Assembly (NCBI GenBank): GCA_002337005.1 | Contig: DDFD01000083.1 | Span: forward strand, 1 to 64,000 | Origin: Flavobacteriales bacterium UBA1937 | GTDB taxonomy: Bacteria; Bacteroidota; Bacteroidia; Flavobacteriales; Weeksellaceae | Length of the DNA: 64,000 nucleotides | Direction: 5' to 3' | Shown here: positions 26,646-35,104 of the stretch, piece by piece | Numbering within the stretch: the first letter of the stretch is position 1 | Layout: each line of letters opens with the position of its first letter | Notes under the pieces: generated by a model | What the model saw: only the letters and a program-made list of their open reading frames with translations | Database searches by the model: none | What the model was told of the DNA's origin: nothing | Program-made: the position numbers and the translations under genes

Positions 26646-27740
26646 TTGTGTTTATTTTGTGTATATAATAGCTTGGTTTTTCTTTATGCTACTATTACGT
26701 ATTTGAAAATTTCAATGTATTTATTACCTTTATTTTAGAGGAGTACAAAATTAGTATTTATGTTATTTCACATAACCAAAAGCAATCTACACAAAGATGT
26801 ATTTTTTGCCAATTTATGATCAACATTAATAAACTTTCGTATTGATTTAAATATCAAATTCTTCGAAATTTTAATATTATAACTCGTAATATTATCAAAA
26901 ATATGTAAGTTATTTGTTCATAGTTAACAATGCAAAGTCGTAATTAAAAATTATTCATAATACACTAGTTATAATAAGAGTCTAACTTCAATCTAATTCT
27001 TAATCAATTAATGGAAAAAAATTGATAAAATTCTAATAGCATATTTTCCTATAACTTATTCTTTGTAAATATTCTTTCAATACTAAATAATAAAAAAGTT
27101 TATTGAAAAAAAATTCAATAAACTTTGATTATAACAATTAACAATACTATCTAAATCTATTAAGTATTTGATAAAAAACCTAAATATTCAACAGGTATTT
27201 ATAGATAATTAAAAATCATTCAAAATAGTACATACTACTAAATAATTACAACACTATCAAAACAAGCATTAAGTATAAAGACATTTTTTGAAAAAAATAA
27301 AACTCACGGAAAATAACCTCATTACAAATCTTTTTGTCATCAAAAAACAAAAACACAATTCTTCTTTTTAAAAAGGTTTTACTTAATAAATATACCCAAC
27401 AATCTTCATTAATAAATTCTAAAGAATAATCTTTGAAAATATTAAATAATCTCAATTTATTTTTTCCTAATAATTCTTTTTCACTAATTATTATATTATT
27501 CAATCTAGACTTATACATAATTTCTAATATTATGATCCTAAGTGATGTAATGACATCTCTTTTAAATTTGATTTTAATACATTTTCAGGCTAAGAGTAAG
27601 TATTATGTTAAAAACAGCCATCAAGCTATAAAACACTTTATTGATACGGAACGTCTTCTCTTTTTCTAAAAAAACACTATAAGATGAATGAAAACTGATG
27701 GCTGATATCTTTTTATTATTTAAAAACTGTACTTATAAAC
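26646..27740. other. Long AT-rich intergenic region
   Basis: About 1.1 kb with no persuasive gene. The right-hand promoter of the 26,645 gene is at 26746-26802. Two short overlapping frames on opposite strands (27246-27518 minus, 27433-27669 plus) have phenylalanine/leucine/lysine-rich translations typical of chance AT-rich frames. CAGCCATCA at 27615-27623 and its complement at 27696-27704 form a long-loop inverted repeat downstream of the 28,283 gene. Confidence 0.5.
26746..26802 (-). promoter_or_regulatory. Operator and promoter of secreted protein gene
   Basis: The minus-strand -7 TAATTTTG (26753-26746) lies about 35 bp from ATACATCTTTGTGT (26802-26789), a version of the shared palindrome with one good half-site. 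The leader would be about 95 nt. Confidence 0.5.
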
Positions 27741-28283
27741 CTATGGCTTCCAAAAACTCCAATTGGTACCATTATATATTGCTAATTGTTTTTTATTGGT
27801 ATCATATGCCATTGTTCCAGGTGTAGGATTTTTAATATTTAAATGAGGGCTTGCCATTTTAGGCAAAACCATCGCTTTGTCTGTGTCGGTTAAGACTAAT
27901 ATTCCTGGCGTTGAGTCTGTTGCTCCATTTGTTCCAATTGCAACTTTTGCATTCGAATATTCTGTCAAAGGATCTTGTAAAGACGTATCTACTGCACCAT
28001 TAGCATCAATGCTAAGATCGAACCAAGATCCACTTTTCAGATATTTAACTTTCTTATCGGTGATGTCATAAATAATGGTTCCATTCACTGCTCCTGTAAC
28101 TGAGCCTTCGGATGTTACCCATGGTAATACTATTCCTTTATTTCCATCTCCAAATTCTAAGGATATACTCGGGTTTGGAGTTATATTGTCTGCTAGTTTT
28201 GTTATTTCTGATTTTCCTATCGCTACTTGTGAGAAACAATAAACAGAAACTGATGTCAATATAAATACAATTAATTTCTTCAT
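27741..28283 (-). CDS. Small secreted protein, third gene of adhesin operon
   Basis: The start is placed at ATG 28283 (MKKLIVFILTSVSVYCFSQ), giving 180 residues with a clean signal peptide; the longer frame adds 13 residues before it. The mature protein has two segments of the same form (GKVSITDKKVKYLKSGSWFDL-like and MAYDTNKKQLAIYNGTNW near the end), echoing the VYDTTNNCLKLYTS segment of the two larger neighbours. No enzymatic motif is seen. The gap to the adhesin stop codon is under 90 bp with no terminator, so it should be co-transcribed. Its role is probably structural at the surface (inference). Confidence 0.65.
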   Translation of the reverse strand: MKKLIVFILTSVSVYCFSQVAIGKSEITKLADNITPNPSISLEFGDGNKGIVLPWVTSEGSVTGAVNGTIIYDITDKKVKYLKSGSWFDLSIDANGAVDTSLQDPLTEYSNAKVAIGTNGATDSTPGILVLTDTDKAMVLPKMASPHLNIKNPTPGTMAYDTNKKQLAIYNGTNWSFWKP

Positions 28284-28369
28284 AATGTTTGATTTTATAT
28301 TGATTTCGTTTGTGGTAGCCAAATACTACCACAACGAAATCATCTTAATATAATAAATTTGTGTTCTTT

Positions 28370-31300
28370 TTAATCTGGACAAGTTTGTGTACTTACACAA
28401 TACCACCCAAAAGTTGTTCCCCCATCGGTAGAAGTATATAGTTTAAGACAGTTATTTGTAGTATCATAAACCATCATTCCTTCTATAGGCGATGTGATGA
28501 TAAGGGTTGTTCCATCATCTGCTACTGGTAGATTACTACCATTGAACTTCACTCTGTTTACCACAAATCCCTTTGTCTTTGCTTCTAACACTGTCCAAGC
28601 GCTTTGTCTTATCATTGGCCAATTTCCATTGTCTGAACCAGCTCTTCCTAAAGAAGTAATACCGTGTTGTGTAGGATAAGTGGTGCCAGCATCAGCGATT
28701 CCTGGTTTATAACAGAAGGCAAAAAGACTGACAACAACTGTTGAAACATTGGATGTTGTAGTACAAGAGGAGCTGGAAACTACAACATAATAATACATTG
28801 TTCCTAATGCAGTGGTAGGCGGCGTATAAGATGCTGTATTTGCTCCGCTTATAAGGGTTCCTCCAGTATTGCTATTGGCTGTATTACTATACCATTGATA
28901 CGTCAATGAACTTCCGGTAGCTGAAACTGTAAGATTTGCAGGGGTACCATTTTGAGCAACATTCTGTGTGCTTTGTGGCTGTGTATTAATTACTGGCGCT
29001 ATACATAATGGTGTACATATTGCTATAGAAGCATTTTGTGAATCTCCAATCGCTTGTCCTGTAGTATTACTATAACCTGATGGTAATGTTGCAAACTGAG
29101 GTAATCCTTGTGTATTAACACAGCTTGCACTGGCACATAAATTGCCGTTAGCAGCAGTAGAGCCTGTTCCGGCTGATACTGTTCCAGAAGCTAATACAAT
29201 CTGTGAATTAATAATATTAGCTGCTCCTTCTATAGCATCTAGACATCCGTCATTATCACTATCTAAATCTAATTCATTGCCAATACCATCGCCATCTGTG
29301 TCGGCAGCACAACCAACTTGTCTAAAATAAGCTTCTTGTTCCCAAGTACCTGTTCGAAGTGTATGTGTGAGACCTCTAATCCTATAATATTTATAACTTT
29401 TTTGATTATTTGGAATATAAAATTTAAGGGAAGATTTGGAAGGATTTCCTAATATTGGGGTAGAGGAATCGCCTAAAGTTTGATTTTCTGCAATCACAAA
29501 CCAATTAGTTCCATCTCTACTTACCTCGATATTATATATTGATTCTGATAAAAACATTCCAGAATTAGCACCCGTACTATAATTGCTAAATTCTATCAGA
29601 TCTAATCTTACTGGTGAAGGAAAAACAAATCCCATCCATACATACCCTGCTATATTTCCTGTCCCAGAAGTCGGATTATATATGGTATAATCTGATGTTC
29701 CATCAAGTCCGTCTATCATTCCATTAATATTTGTCCCAAAGCTGCTGTATGTCAATTCAGAATTTATAGTAACTCCCGTTTTACTTACACTTGGAGACGA
29801 ACATATTGATTCTACAGTATCTAATATCCCATCATTATCATCATCTAGATCAATTAAATCTCCTAAGTCATCTCCGTCAGAATCAGTACATACATTAGAC
29901 TGGTTATCAATAGCAAATCTATTATAAGAAGAACTGTAAGACGTACTACCACTATCTGTAGAAGTTTCTACTACATTAGCCAGACCATTGGTTCCAAAAG
30001 AACTTGTAGTAGGAAACTGAGCTTTAGTTAGGCTTCCTACAGTAGCTAATTCAGTATTAGGTAGCACATTAGCTTCTACTGCATCAGAACAACCATCTCC
30101 ATCCGAATCTAAATCCAAATAATTAGGAATACCATCACCATCTGTATCTATTTCACATTTAGAATATTCTCCAAAACTAAAAATACTAAATATACTGCCC
30201 CATCCGTTAGGATCTCCAAGATTCCCATTCTCTCCCGAAGTAGAGGCAATTGTGATTCTGCTACTAGTAGAAACAGCAAAAAACACAATTTTATCATTTG
30301 TGATTAAAGGGTTTGAAGTACTAGTATCCACAAACGATTTTTTATTAATAATTAGTGATGGACTAAGAGCATCACTAACTGTTACTTCACCTGTACAAAA
30401 TGTTTGGGTCTGAATACGATGTGAGAAATAAAATACATATTGTTTACCCGGTACTGTAGGCATATCTCTATACATAGTAAAATTTGTATCTCCTGCATCA
30501 TAAGAAGGAATTGTAGTACCAGGCATTATATATATGTCAATATTTCCACGTGATAAAGTCCACCCATCTGCAACAGTACCTACTGTTGAAGATCTACTAA
30601 ATGTGTTTGAGATGGAAAATCTTTGCAGATTATTACTGCAAAGCCAAGATTCATCCACATCTGTAACACCATCATTATCACTATCTAAATCCAAATAATT
30701 ACTTAATCCATCACCATCTGTATCCAAACAACCTGAAATACTACTATTAGTTGCTAAAAAATAATATGATGTATCATAATTTACTATATTGCTATCTATT
30801 GAAGTTTCTACTATATCTGGTAAACCATTTGTACCAACAGCTGTATTAAATACAGCATTTGCTAAACCTCCGCTACTGCTCAAACTAGAAGATATTATTT
30901 GAGCTTCTTTTGCGTCACTACATCCATCATTATCACTATCTAAATCCTGATGATTATATTTACCGTCACCATCAGGATCGGAGCCCGTACAAGTAGATCT
31001 TGGGTTAAGGCTTGGTACATAATTAAGAATGTTTCCTGTGATATTTTCCACCCTTGTTCTAGATTCTCCTATGGCTCCTGAAACTCCAAGAACTCTATAT
31101 TTTAAATAACTACCAGGATTCTGAGTAACATTGTACTTTTTCACAATATAATTAACAGTTTCAACAGGTCCTAAATCCAACCAAGAAGTTCCATTCCATC
31201 CTTGCAATTTAATTGTATTTGTACCGCTGATAGTGTATAAAGAATACGCTGTCCCCCCCCATTGAATTGTAAGATCACTTAATTGAATAGGCTGGTTGTA

Positions 31301-33325
31301 TGTCATTTCAAAAATAACCTTACCTGCAATAGCTTGGTTAGTGGTAGACATGGTAGCATATGAACCAATAAGAGCATCATAAACGTTTGCTAAATTAGTA
31401 AACGCAAAATCTGATGTCACCGAAACAGGTCGTACCATTTCTTCTAGACTGTAAAAGCAATTTGGAGATTCTACGGCATCAACTATCCCATCATTATCAT
31501 CATCTATATCTACTAAATCTAATATCCCATCACCATCTGTATCTGTACAGGCATTTATTGCATTAGATAAAGCATATTTATTATAAGTAGTTTGTGTAGC
31601 ACCATCAAACAACCCATCATTGTTGGCGTCATTTGTTGGAGATATAAAACTAAATTTTGCATTGGTCAAAGATCCATCTGCCACTAAAGAGGCTGATGGT
31701 GTAACTGTAGCTTCCTTTGCATCACTACAACCGTCACCATCACTATCTAAATCCTGATGGTTATATTTTCCATCACCATCTAGATCAGAGCCGGTACAAG
31801 TAGGCTTAGGATTGGCTGAAGGTACATACGTAGAACTGTCGGCAGTTCCTGATAATTCATATACAGTGAATGTAGGGGTGGTAGTTCCTGCTACTTTTAC
31901 TAATCTGTAATATTTGTATAAACCGGCATTTTGGTTCACAGTAAAAGTATTGGTGGCTGCAGTGGCTGCGGTAGCCGCACTCATTAGAGAAACCCAGCTT
32001 GTACCATCGCTGGAAGCCTCTATTCTTCCTGTTGCACCAGTACCCCAAGTTCCGGAGCCATACTGAATAATATTTGTCAATCTTACAGGAGCGGTATATC
32101 CTAAATTATAGATAACAGAGCCATTGGTAGCAGCACCCGCAGTTATGATATTATTACTCGCCGCTACCGATGTGTTAGTGCCATCTCTCATAAATGGCAA
32201 GTCAATATTTACGCCATCATCATTAGGTAATGGTGTAGATACTTTAGTAAGTACTGCTGCTTCTGTTGCAGTATAGAAACAATTAGGAGATTCTACAGCA
32301 TCCAATATTCCATCATTATCATCATCTATATCTACTATGTCAGGAATTCCATCTCCATCCAATTCAGGACAAAGGCTTAGACTGGAATTCAATGCGTATA
32401 AAGAATAAGTAGTAAAACTAGATCCATCATACAATCCATCTCCATTGGCATCATTTGTTGGTGAAACAAATGAAAATTTCGCCTTTGTTAAACTTCCACT
32501 ATCAACCAATGCACTAGAAGGGGTTACTTGAGATTCTTTCGCATCACTACAACCATCCCCATCACTATCCAGATCCAATCGGTTAGGAATACCATCTCCG
32601 TCTGTATCTATATCTGCACAAGTGAAACCAAAGTTCATGGTAACACCATTGGCGTTAGTTCCTGTATTAGTCTGTGTCCATGATAAAGACGTGGTAGGTG
32701 TACTCACAAATTGATAAGTTCCTGCTCCCGATGCTATTGAAGTTCCTGCTACCGCTACATTTACTCTAAAACGAATGCTGTTTGCTGTATATACTGTAGG
32801 GCCACTTACCCATGCTGTTCCATCCCATATCTGAATTTGATCATTAGGGTCGGTCAAAGTTAATGTGGCTCCTGCTGGTACGGTATAAATTTCTTCTTCA
32901 TCATTGGTAAAAACCCCTCCTGAACCTATTGCACCTTTGGCTACAAACTGAACTGGATTGTTGGTTGAGAGTTGTATCGTTTGTGTCTTTCCGACTCCAG
33001 CAACTACAGCAATACCCAAATCGCCGCCAGCATTCCCGACAGGAGTACCTGCAAGCGTTCCTGATGAATTAGTTAACTGAGTGGTAAGCTTGATATAACT
33101 GGTAGACTCTATGCTTCTATTGGTAAACAAGCCACCTGTAAAATCAAAATAGCCAGATATAGATTCTGAACAATCCGAAATTCCGTCATTATCATCATCT
33201 ATATCTAATGAATTGATGATTCCATCGCCATCTAGATCATCTCCTGGAGCATATTGTGCTTGCAAACTAACATGCAAAAACATCAATAGGAATAAGAATA
33301 TAGTTTTTTTATAATATTTATACAT
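28370..33325 (-). CDS. Giant secreted adhesin-like protein with TSP3 calcium repeats
   Basis: A 1651-residue exported protein. After the signal peptide (to about residue 24) comes a series of thrombospondin type 3-like calcium motifs (DGDGIINSLDIDDDNDGI, and DTDGDGIPNRLDLDSDGDG repeated with variation at least ten times). Discoidin or jelly-roll-like inserts lie between them (VRLTNIIQYGSGTWG; VRLDLIEFSNYSTG). An Ig-like domain follows near 1440-1530, and the C-terminal 115-residue module is shared with the 25,452 gene. Architecture suggests a stalk-like surface adhesin; the ligand is unknown. An eight-G run in the coding strand (31260-31253, codons for WGGT) is a possible slippage site. It is the second gene of the operon starting at 33,981. 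Confidence 0.8.
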   Translation of the reverse strand: MYKYYKKTIFLFLLMFLHVSLQAQYAPGDDLDGDGIINSLDIDDDNDGISDCSESISGYFDFTGGLFTNRSIESTSYIKLTTQLTNSSGTLAGTPVGNAGGDLGIAVVAGVGKTQTIQLSTNNPVQFVAKGAIGSGGVFTNDEEEIYTVPAGATLTLTDPNDQIQIWDGTAWVSGPTVYTANSIRFRVNVAVAGTSIASGAGTYQFVSTPTTSLSWTQTNTGTNANGVTMNFGFTCADIDTDGDGIPNRLDLDSDGDGCSDAKESQVTPSSALVDSGSLTKAKFSFVSPTNDANGDGLYDGSSFTTYSLYALNSSLSLCPELDGDGIPDIVDIDDDNDGILDAVESPNCFYTATEAAVLTKVSTPLPNDDGVNIDLPFMRDGTNTSVAASNNIITAGAATNGSVIYNLGYTAPVRLTNIIQYGSGTWGTGATGRIEASSDGTSWVSLMSAATAATAATNTFTVNQNAGLYKYYRLVKVAGTTTPTFTVYELSGTADSSTYVPSANPKPTCTGSDLDGDGKYNHQDLDSDGDGCSDAKEATVTPSASLVADGSLTNAKFSFISPTNDANNDGLFDGATQTTYNKYALSNAINACTDTDGDGILDLVDIDDDNDGIVDAVESPNCFYSLEEMVRPVSVTSDFAFTNLANVYDALIGSYATMSTTNQAIAGKVIFEMTYNQPIQLSDLTIQWGGTAYSLYTISGTNTIKLQGWNGTSWLDLGPVETVNYIVKKYNVTQNPGSYLKYRVLGVSGAIGESRTRVENITGNILNYVPSLNPRSTCTGSDPDGDGKYNHQDLDSDNDGCSDAKEAQIISSSLSSSGGLANAVFNTAVGTNGLPDIVETSIDSNIVNYDTSYYFLATNSSISGCLDTDGDGLSNYLDLDSDNDGVTDVDESWLCSNNLQRFSISNTFSRSSTVGTVADGWTLSRGNIDIYIMPGTTIPSYDAGDTNFTMYRDMPTVPGKQYVFYFSHRIQTQTFCTGEVTVSDALSPSLIINKKSFVDTSTSNPLITNDKIVFFAVSTSSRITIASTSGENGNLGDPNGWGSIFSIFSFGEYSKCEIDTDGDGIPNYLDLDSDGDGCSDAVEANVLPNTELATVGSLTKAQFPTTSSFGTNGLANVVETSTDSGSTSYSSSYNRFAIDNQSNVCTDSDGDDLGDLIDLDDDNDGILDTVESICSSPSVSKTGVTINSELTYSSFGTNINGMIDGLDGTSDYTIYNPTSGTGNIAGYVWMGFVFPSPVRLDLIEFSNYSTGANSGMFLSESIYNIEVSRDGTNWFVIAENQTLGDSSTPILGNPSKSSLKFYIPNNQKSYKYYRIRGLTHTLRTGTWEQEAYFRQVGCAADTDGDGIGNELDLDSDNDGCLDAIEGAANIINSQIVLASGTVSAGTGSTAANGNLCASASCVNTQGLPQFATLPSGYSNTTGQAIGDSQNASIAICTPLCIAPVINTQPQSTQNVAQNGTPANLTVSATGSSLTYQWYSNTANSNTGGTLISGANTASYTPPTTALGTMYYYVVVSSSSCTTTSNVSTVVVSLFAFCYKPGIADAGTTYPTQHGITSLGRAGSDNGNWPMIRQSAWTVLEAKTKGFVVNRVKFNGSNLPVADDGTTLIITSPIEGMMVYDTTNNCLKLYTSTDGGTTFGWYCVSTQTCPD

Positions 33326-33363
33326 TTTTGTAGGGTTTATTTGTAAGTATATTTTTTTTTAAT

Positions 33364-33981
33364 CTATACTAACATTGGTGGTGGTCTGCTGAAATTGAAA
33401 AATAAAGAATCAAATAAATAATCTTTTGTAAGATAGTTTTCAGTAGCATTTTTTATTAAAACATAAATACTATTAATCTGTAAAGACTTTTTTACAATAC
33501 TTTTAATTTGAAATGGATTAATTTGTATTCCAATATTTTTTTTAGAGATAGATGAGGAAAAACGAGTTTGATTATCTGAAGAAAAAAAAGAAAATTTGTG
33601 AAAGTTTGATCTAATTCTATTTGTATTGATTACTTCTTTATTCTTTGACAAATGAATTTTACTTTTGGATTTTCCATTAAAATCATCAGATTGTTTTTTT
33701 TCTAGGAATAAATTTTGACTTTCTTGATATTGTACATCCCACCCATACAAATAAGTGTCTTTTGATATATGAATAGAGCTTTCATCTATTAAATCATTTA
33801 TTTTATTTTTAATAGCTATAGAATCTTTTGAAGAACTAATTGCTTCTACTGAAACAATTACAGCACCAGATGAAATGTAAACTTGAGCATCTAGAATATT
33901 AAAGACCAAAACTAGCATCAGAAAAATAACATTCCTGATGCTAATGAGAAAAATCTCAGTGGAATTTTTGGCTTTAATCAT
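33364..33981 (-). CDS. Secreted protein of unknown function, first gene of adhesin operon
   Basis: A 205-residue protein with an extended N-terminus and a signal-type hydrophobic segment (FLMLVLVFNILDAQ, cut near residue 33). The mature part is serine- and lysine-rich, and the last residues are FNFSRPPPMLV. No domain is recognised. It lies 38 bp upstream of the giant adhesin gene and has the best form of the shared promoter. A role in export or assembly of the adhesin would be plausible but is not shown by the sequence. Confidence 0.6.
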   Translation of the reverse strand: MIKAKNSTEIFLISIRNVIFLMLVLVFNILDAQVYISSGAVIVSVEAISSSKDSIAIKNKINDLIDESSIHISKDTYLYGWDVQYQESQNLFLEKKQSDDFNGKSKSKIHLSKNKEVINTNRIRSNFHKFSFFSSDNQTRFSSSISKKNIGIQINPFQIKSIVKKSLQINSIYVLIKNATENYLTKDYLFDSLFFNFSRPPPMLV

Positions 33982-34024
33982 TTGTGTGTTTTAGAATTAT
34001 ATTGCAATCTATAATATGCAAACA

Positions 34025-34106
34025 CAAAAGTACATTTCAATTACTCTCCTAAATACAAATCAAACACACATAAAGATGTATAGCAGGCACGCATAAAGAT
34101 GCGTAT
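34025..34106 (-). promoter_or_regulatory. Double operator and promoter of the adhesin operon
   Basis: The minus-strand -7 TACTTTTG (34032-34025) lies 33 bp from ACACAT-AAAG-ATGTAT (34066-34081). A second, perfect palindrome ACGCAT-AAAG-ATGCGT (34089-34104) has its centre 23 bp further upstream, so both sites face the same side of the helix. Confidence 0.65.
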
Positions 34107-34206
34107 TGAGCATGGATGAAAAGTGATTACTGAAATAAACGAAAAGCTATTGATTGCTTTTTTGTCTAAAACAAAGTTTATATTACTATAACAATCAAAA
34201 TTGTTT

Positions 34207-34848
34207 TTATCTAGAGTAAATAGAGCTTCTTTTTAGAAGATAGTGTAGTGCATCTATCCAAGAATTCCTCAATTTCAAAAAAGGTTCTCTACTTTTGGAA
34301 TAAATTTTAGCCCCATTTTTATAAATATCAAAATAAATTTTATAATTATATGCTAGATTTTCTTCTTTATAAGTAGATTCTGAACCCGAAACTTTTTTTC
34401 CATCTACTTTTGCATTCCCATAAGAATTTGACGTCTCTGAAGCTTTAGTTGTAAATTGAACTTGCACAGATATAATATGATCTACACCAAGTACACTTTG
34501 TAACTCTTCTATAGAATAATCATTTACATTTTCATAGTTAATTCCTGCTTTTTTTAAAAGGCTATTGGTTGTTCTAATGTCTTGCACCGTAAGAGGCTGT
34601 ATTTTAGACAACTCCGTGATAAGTTCCTGATAAATATCATTTTGTGCAAATTTAGAGACATCAACAGAAGATGCTAAGGTCTGAGTATTTACAAAAGGTA
34701 CTGGTAGTATGGCTATTGAATTACTTTTTACAAGAGACAACTCATTTTTATCAATGTTGCTTTTTTCTTTATTAATAACGTTATTGTCTTGGGCATAAGC
34801 TCCCATTGATAAAAGTGCTAATAAAAAGATAAATAGATTTTTTTTCAT
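34207..34848 (-). CDS. Exported LpoB/CsgG-like alpha-beta protein
   Basis: A 213-residue protein with signal peptide (MKKNLFIFLLALLSMGAYAQ). The stretch SIAILPVPFVNT, then DIYQELITELSKIQPLTVQDI, followed by SIEELQSVLGVDHIISVQVQFT, follows the fold pattern of the LpoB/CsgG/GNA1162 group (IAVLPF, helix, then GADAIVVG). No lipobox cysteine is present. Members of that group act in cell-envelope assembly, as secretion pore or as peptidoglycan synthase activator, so an envelope role is likely, though the exact one is not clear. It is divergent from the two-component operon and shares its operator region. Confidence 0.55.
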   Translation of the reverse strand: MKKNLFIFLLALLSMGAYAQDNNVINKEKSNIDKNELSLVKSNSIAILPVPFVNTQTLASSVDVSKFAQNDIYQELITELSKIQPLTVQDIRTTNSLLKKAGINYENVNDYSIEELQSVLGVDHIISVQVQFTTKASETSNSYGNAKVDGKKVSGSESTYKEENLAYNYKIYFDIYKNGAKIYSKSREPFLKLRNSWIDALHYLLKRSSIYSR

Positions 34849-34944
34849 AATTTTTAAATGTTATTACATGTTTTAAAGTTTAACTTAACTAATTTTTTTA
34901 CTTATAAATTCTGCTACCTCTGCAATAATTTTATTTTTCTGAGG

Positions 34945-35069
34945 CAAATTTGCACTTATCAGCAATAATTAATTATATTATCAATACACATAATAATGCT
35001 TGACAATACACATAATAATGTGTATTAAATTATGATTACCAAATAAAACATAATAAAGTATTAACTTTG
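34945..35069. promoter_or_regulatory. Divergent promoter region with two 22-bp-spaced operators
   Basis: CAATACACATAATAATG occurs at 34982-34998 and 35004-35020; the second extends to the full palindrome ATACACAT-AATA-ATGTGTAT (35006-35025). Rightward, TAACTTTG (35062-35069) is 36 bp away and would serve the sensor gene. Leftward, CAAATTTG (34952-34945) is 31 bp away and would serve the LpoB-like gene. Confidence 0.6.
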
Positions 35070-35104
35070 ATAAATCAAAAATTCAAAAATTCAAAAATTC
35101 AAAA

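Noticed and set aside
27246..27518. 90-codon frame on the minus strand
   Set aside because: Low-complexity translation rich in Phe, Leu, Lys and Ile, overlapped by a frame on the other strand, with no promoter or neighbour support.
27433..27669. 78-codon frame on the plus strand
   Set aside because: It overlaps the former on the opposite strand and looks like a chance AT-rich frame.
28370..33325. Tandem DNA repeats or CRISPR-like array
   Set aside because: The repeated pattern encodes the DxDxDG calcium motifs of TSP3 repeats in one long frame. Spacing is irregular, and no CRISPR array or cas gene was seen in the window.
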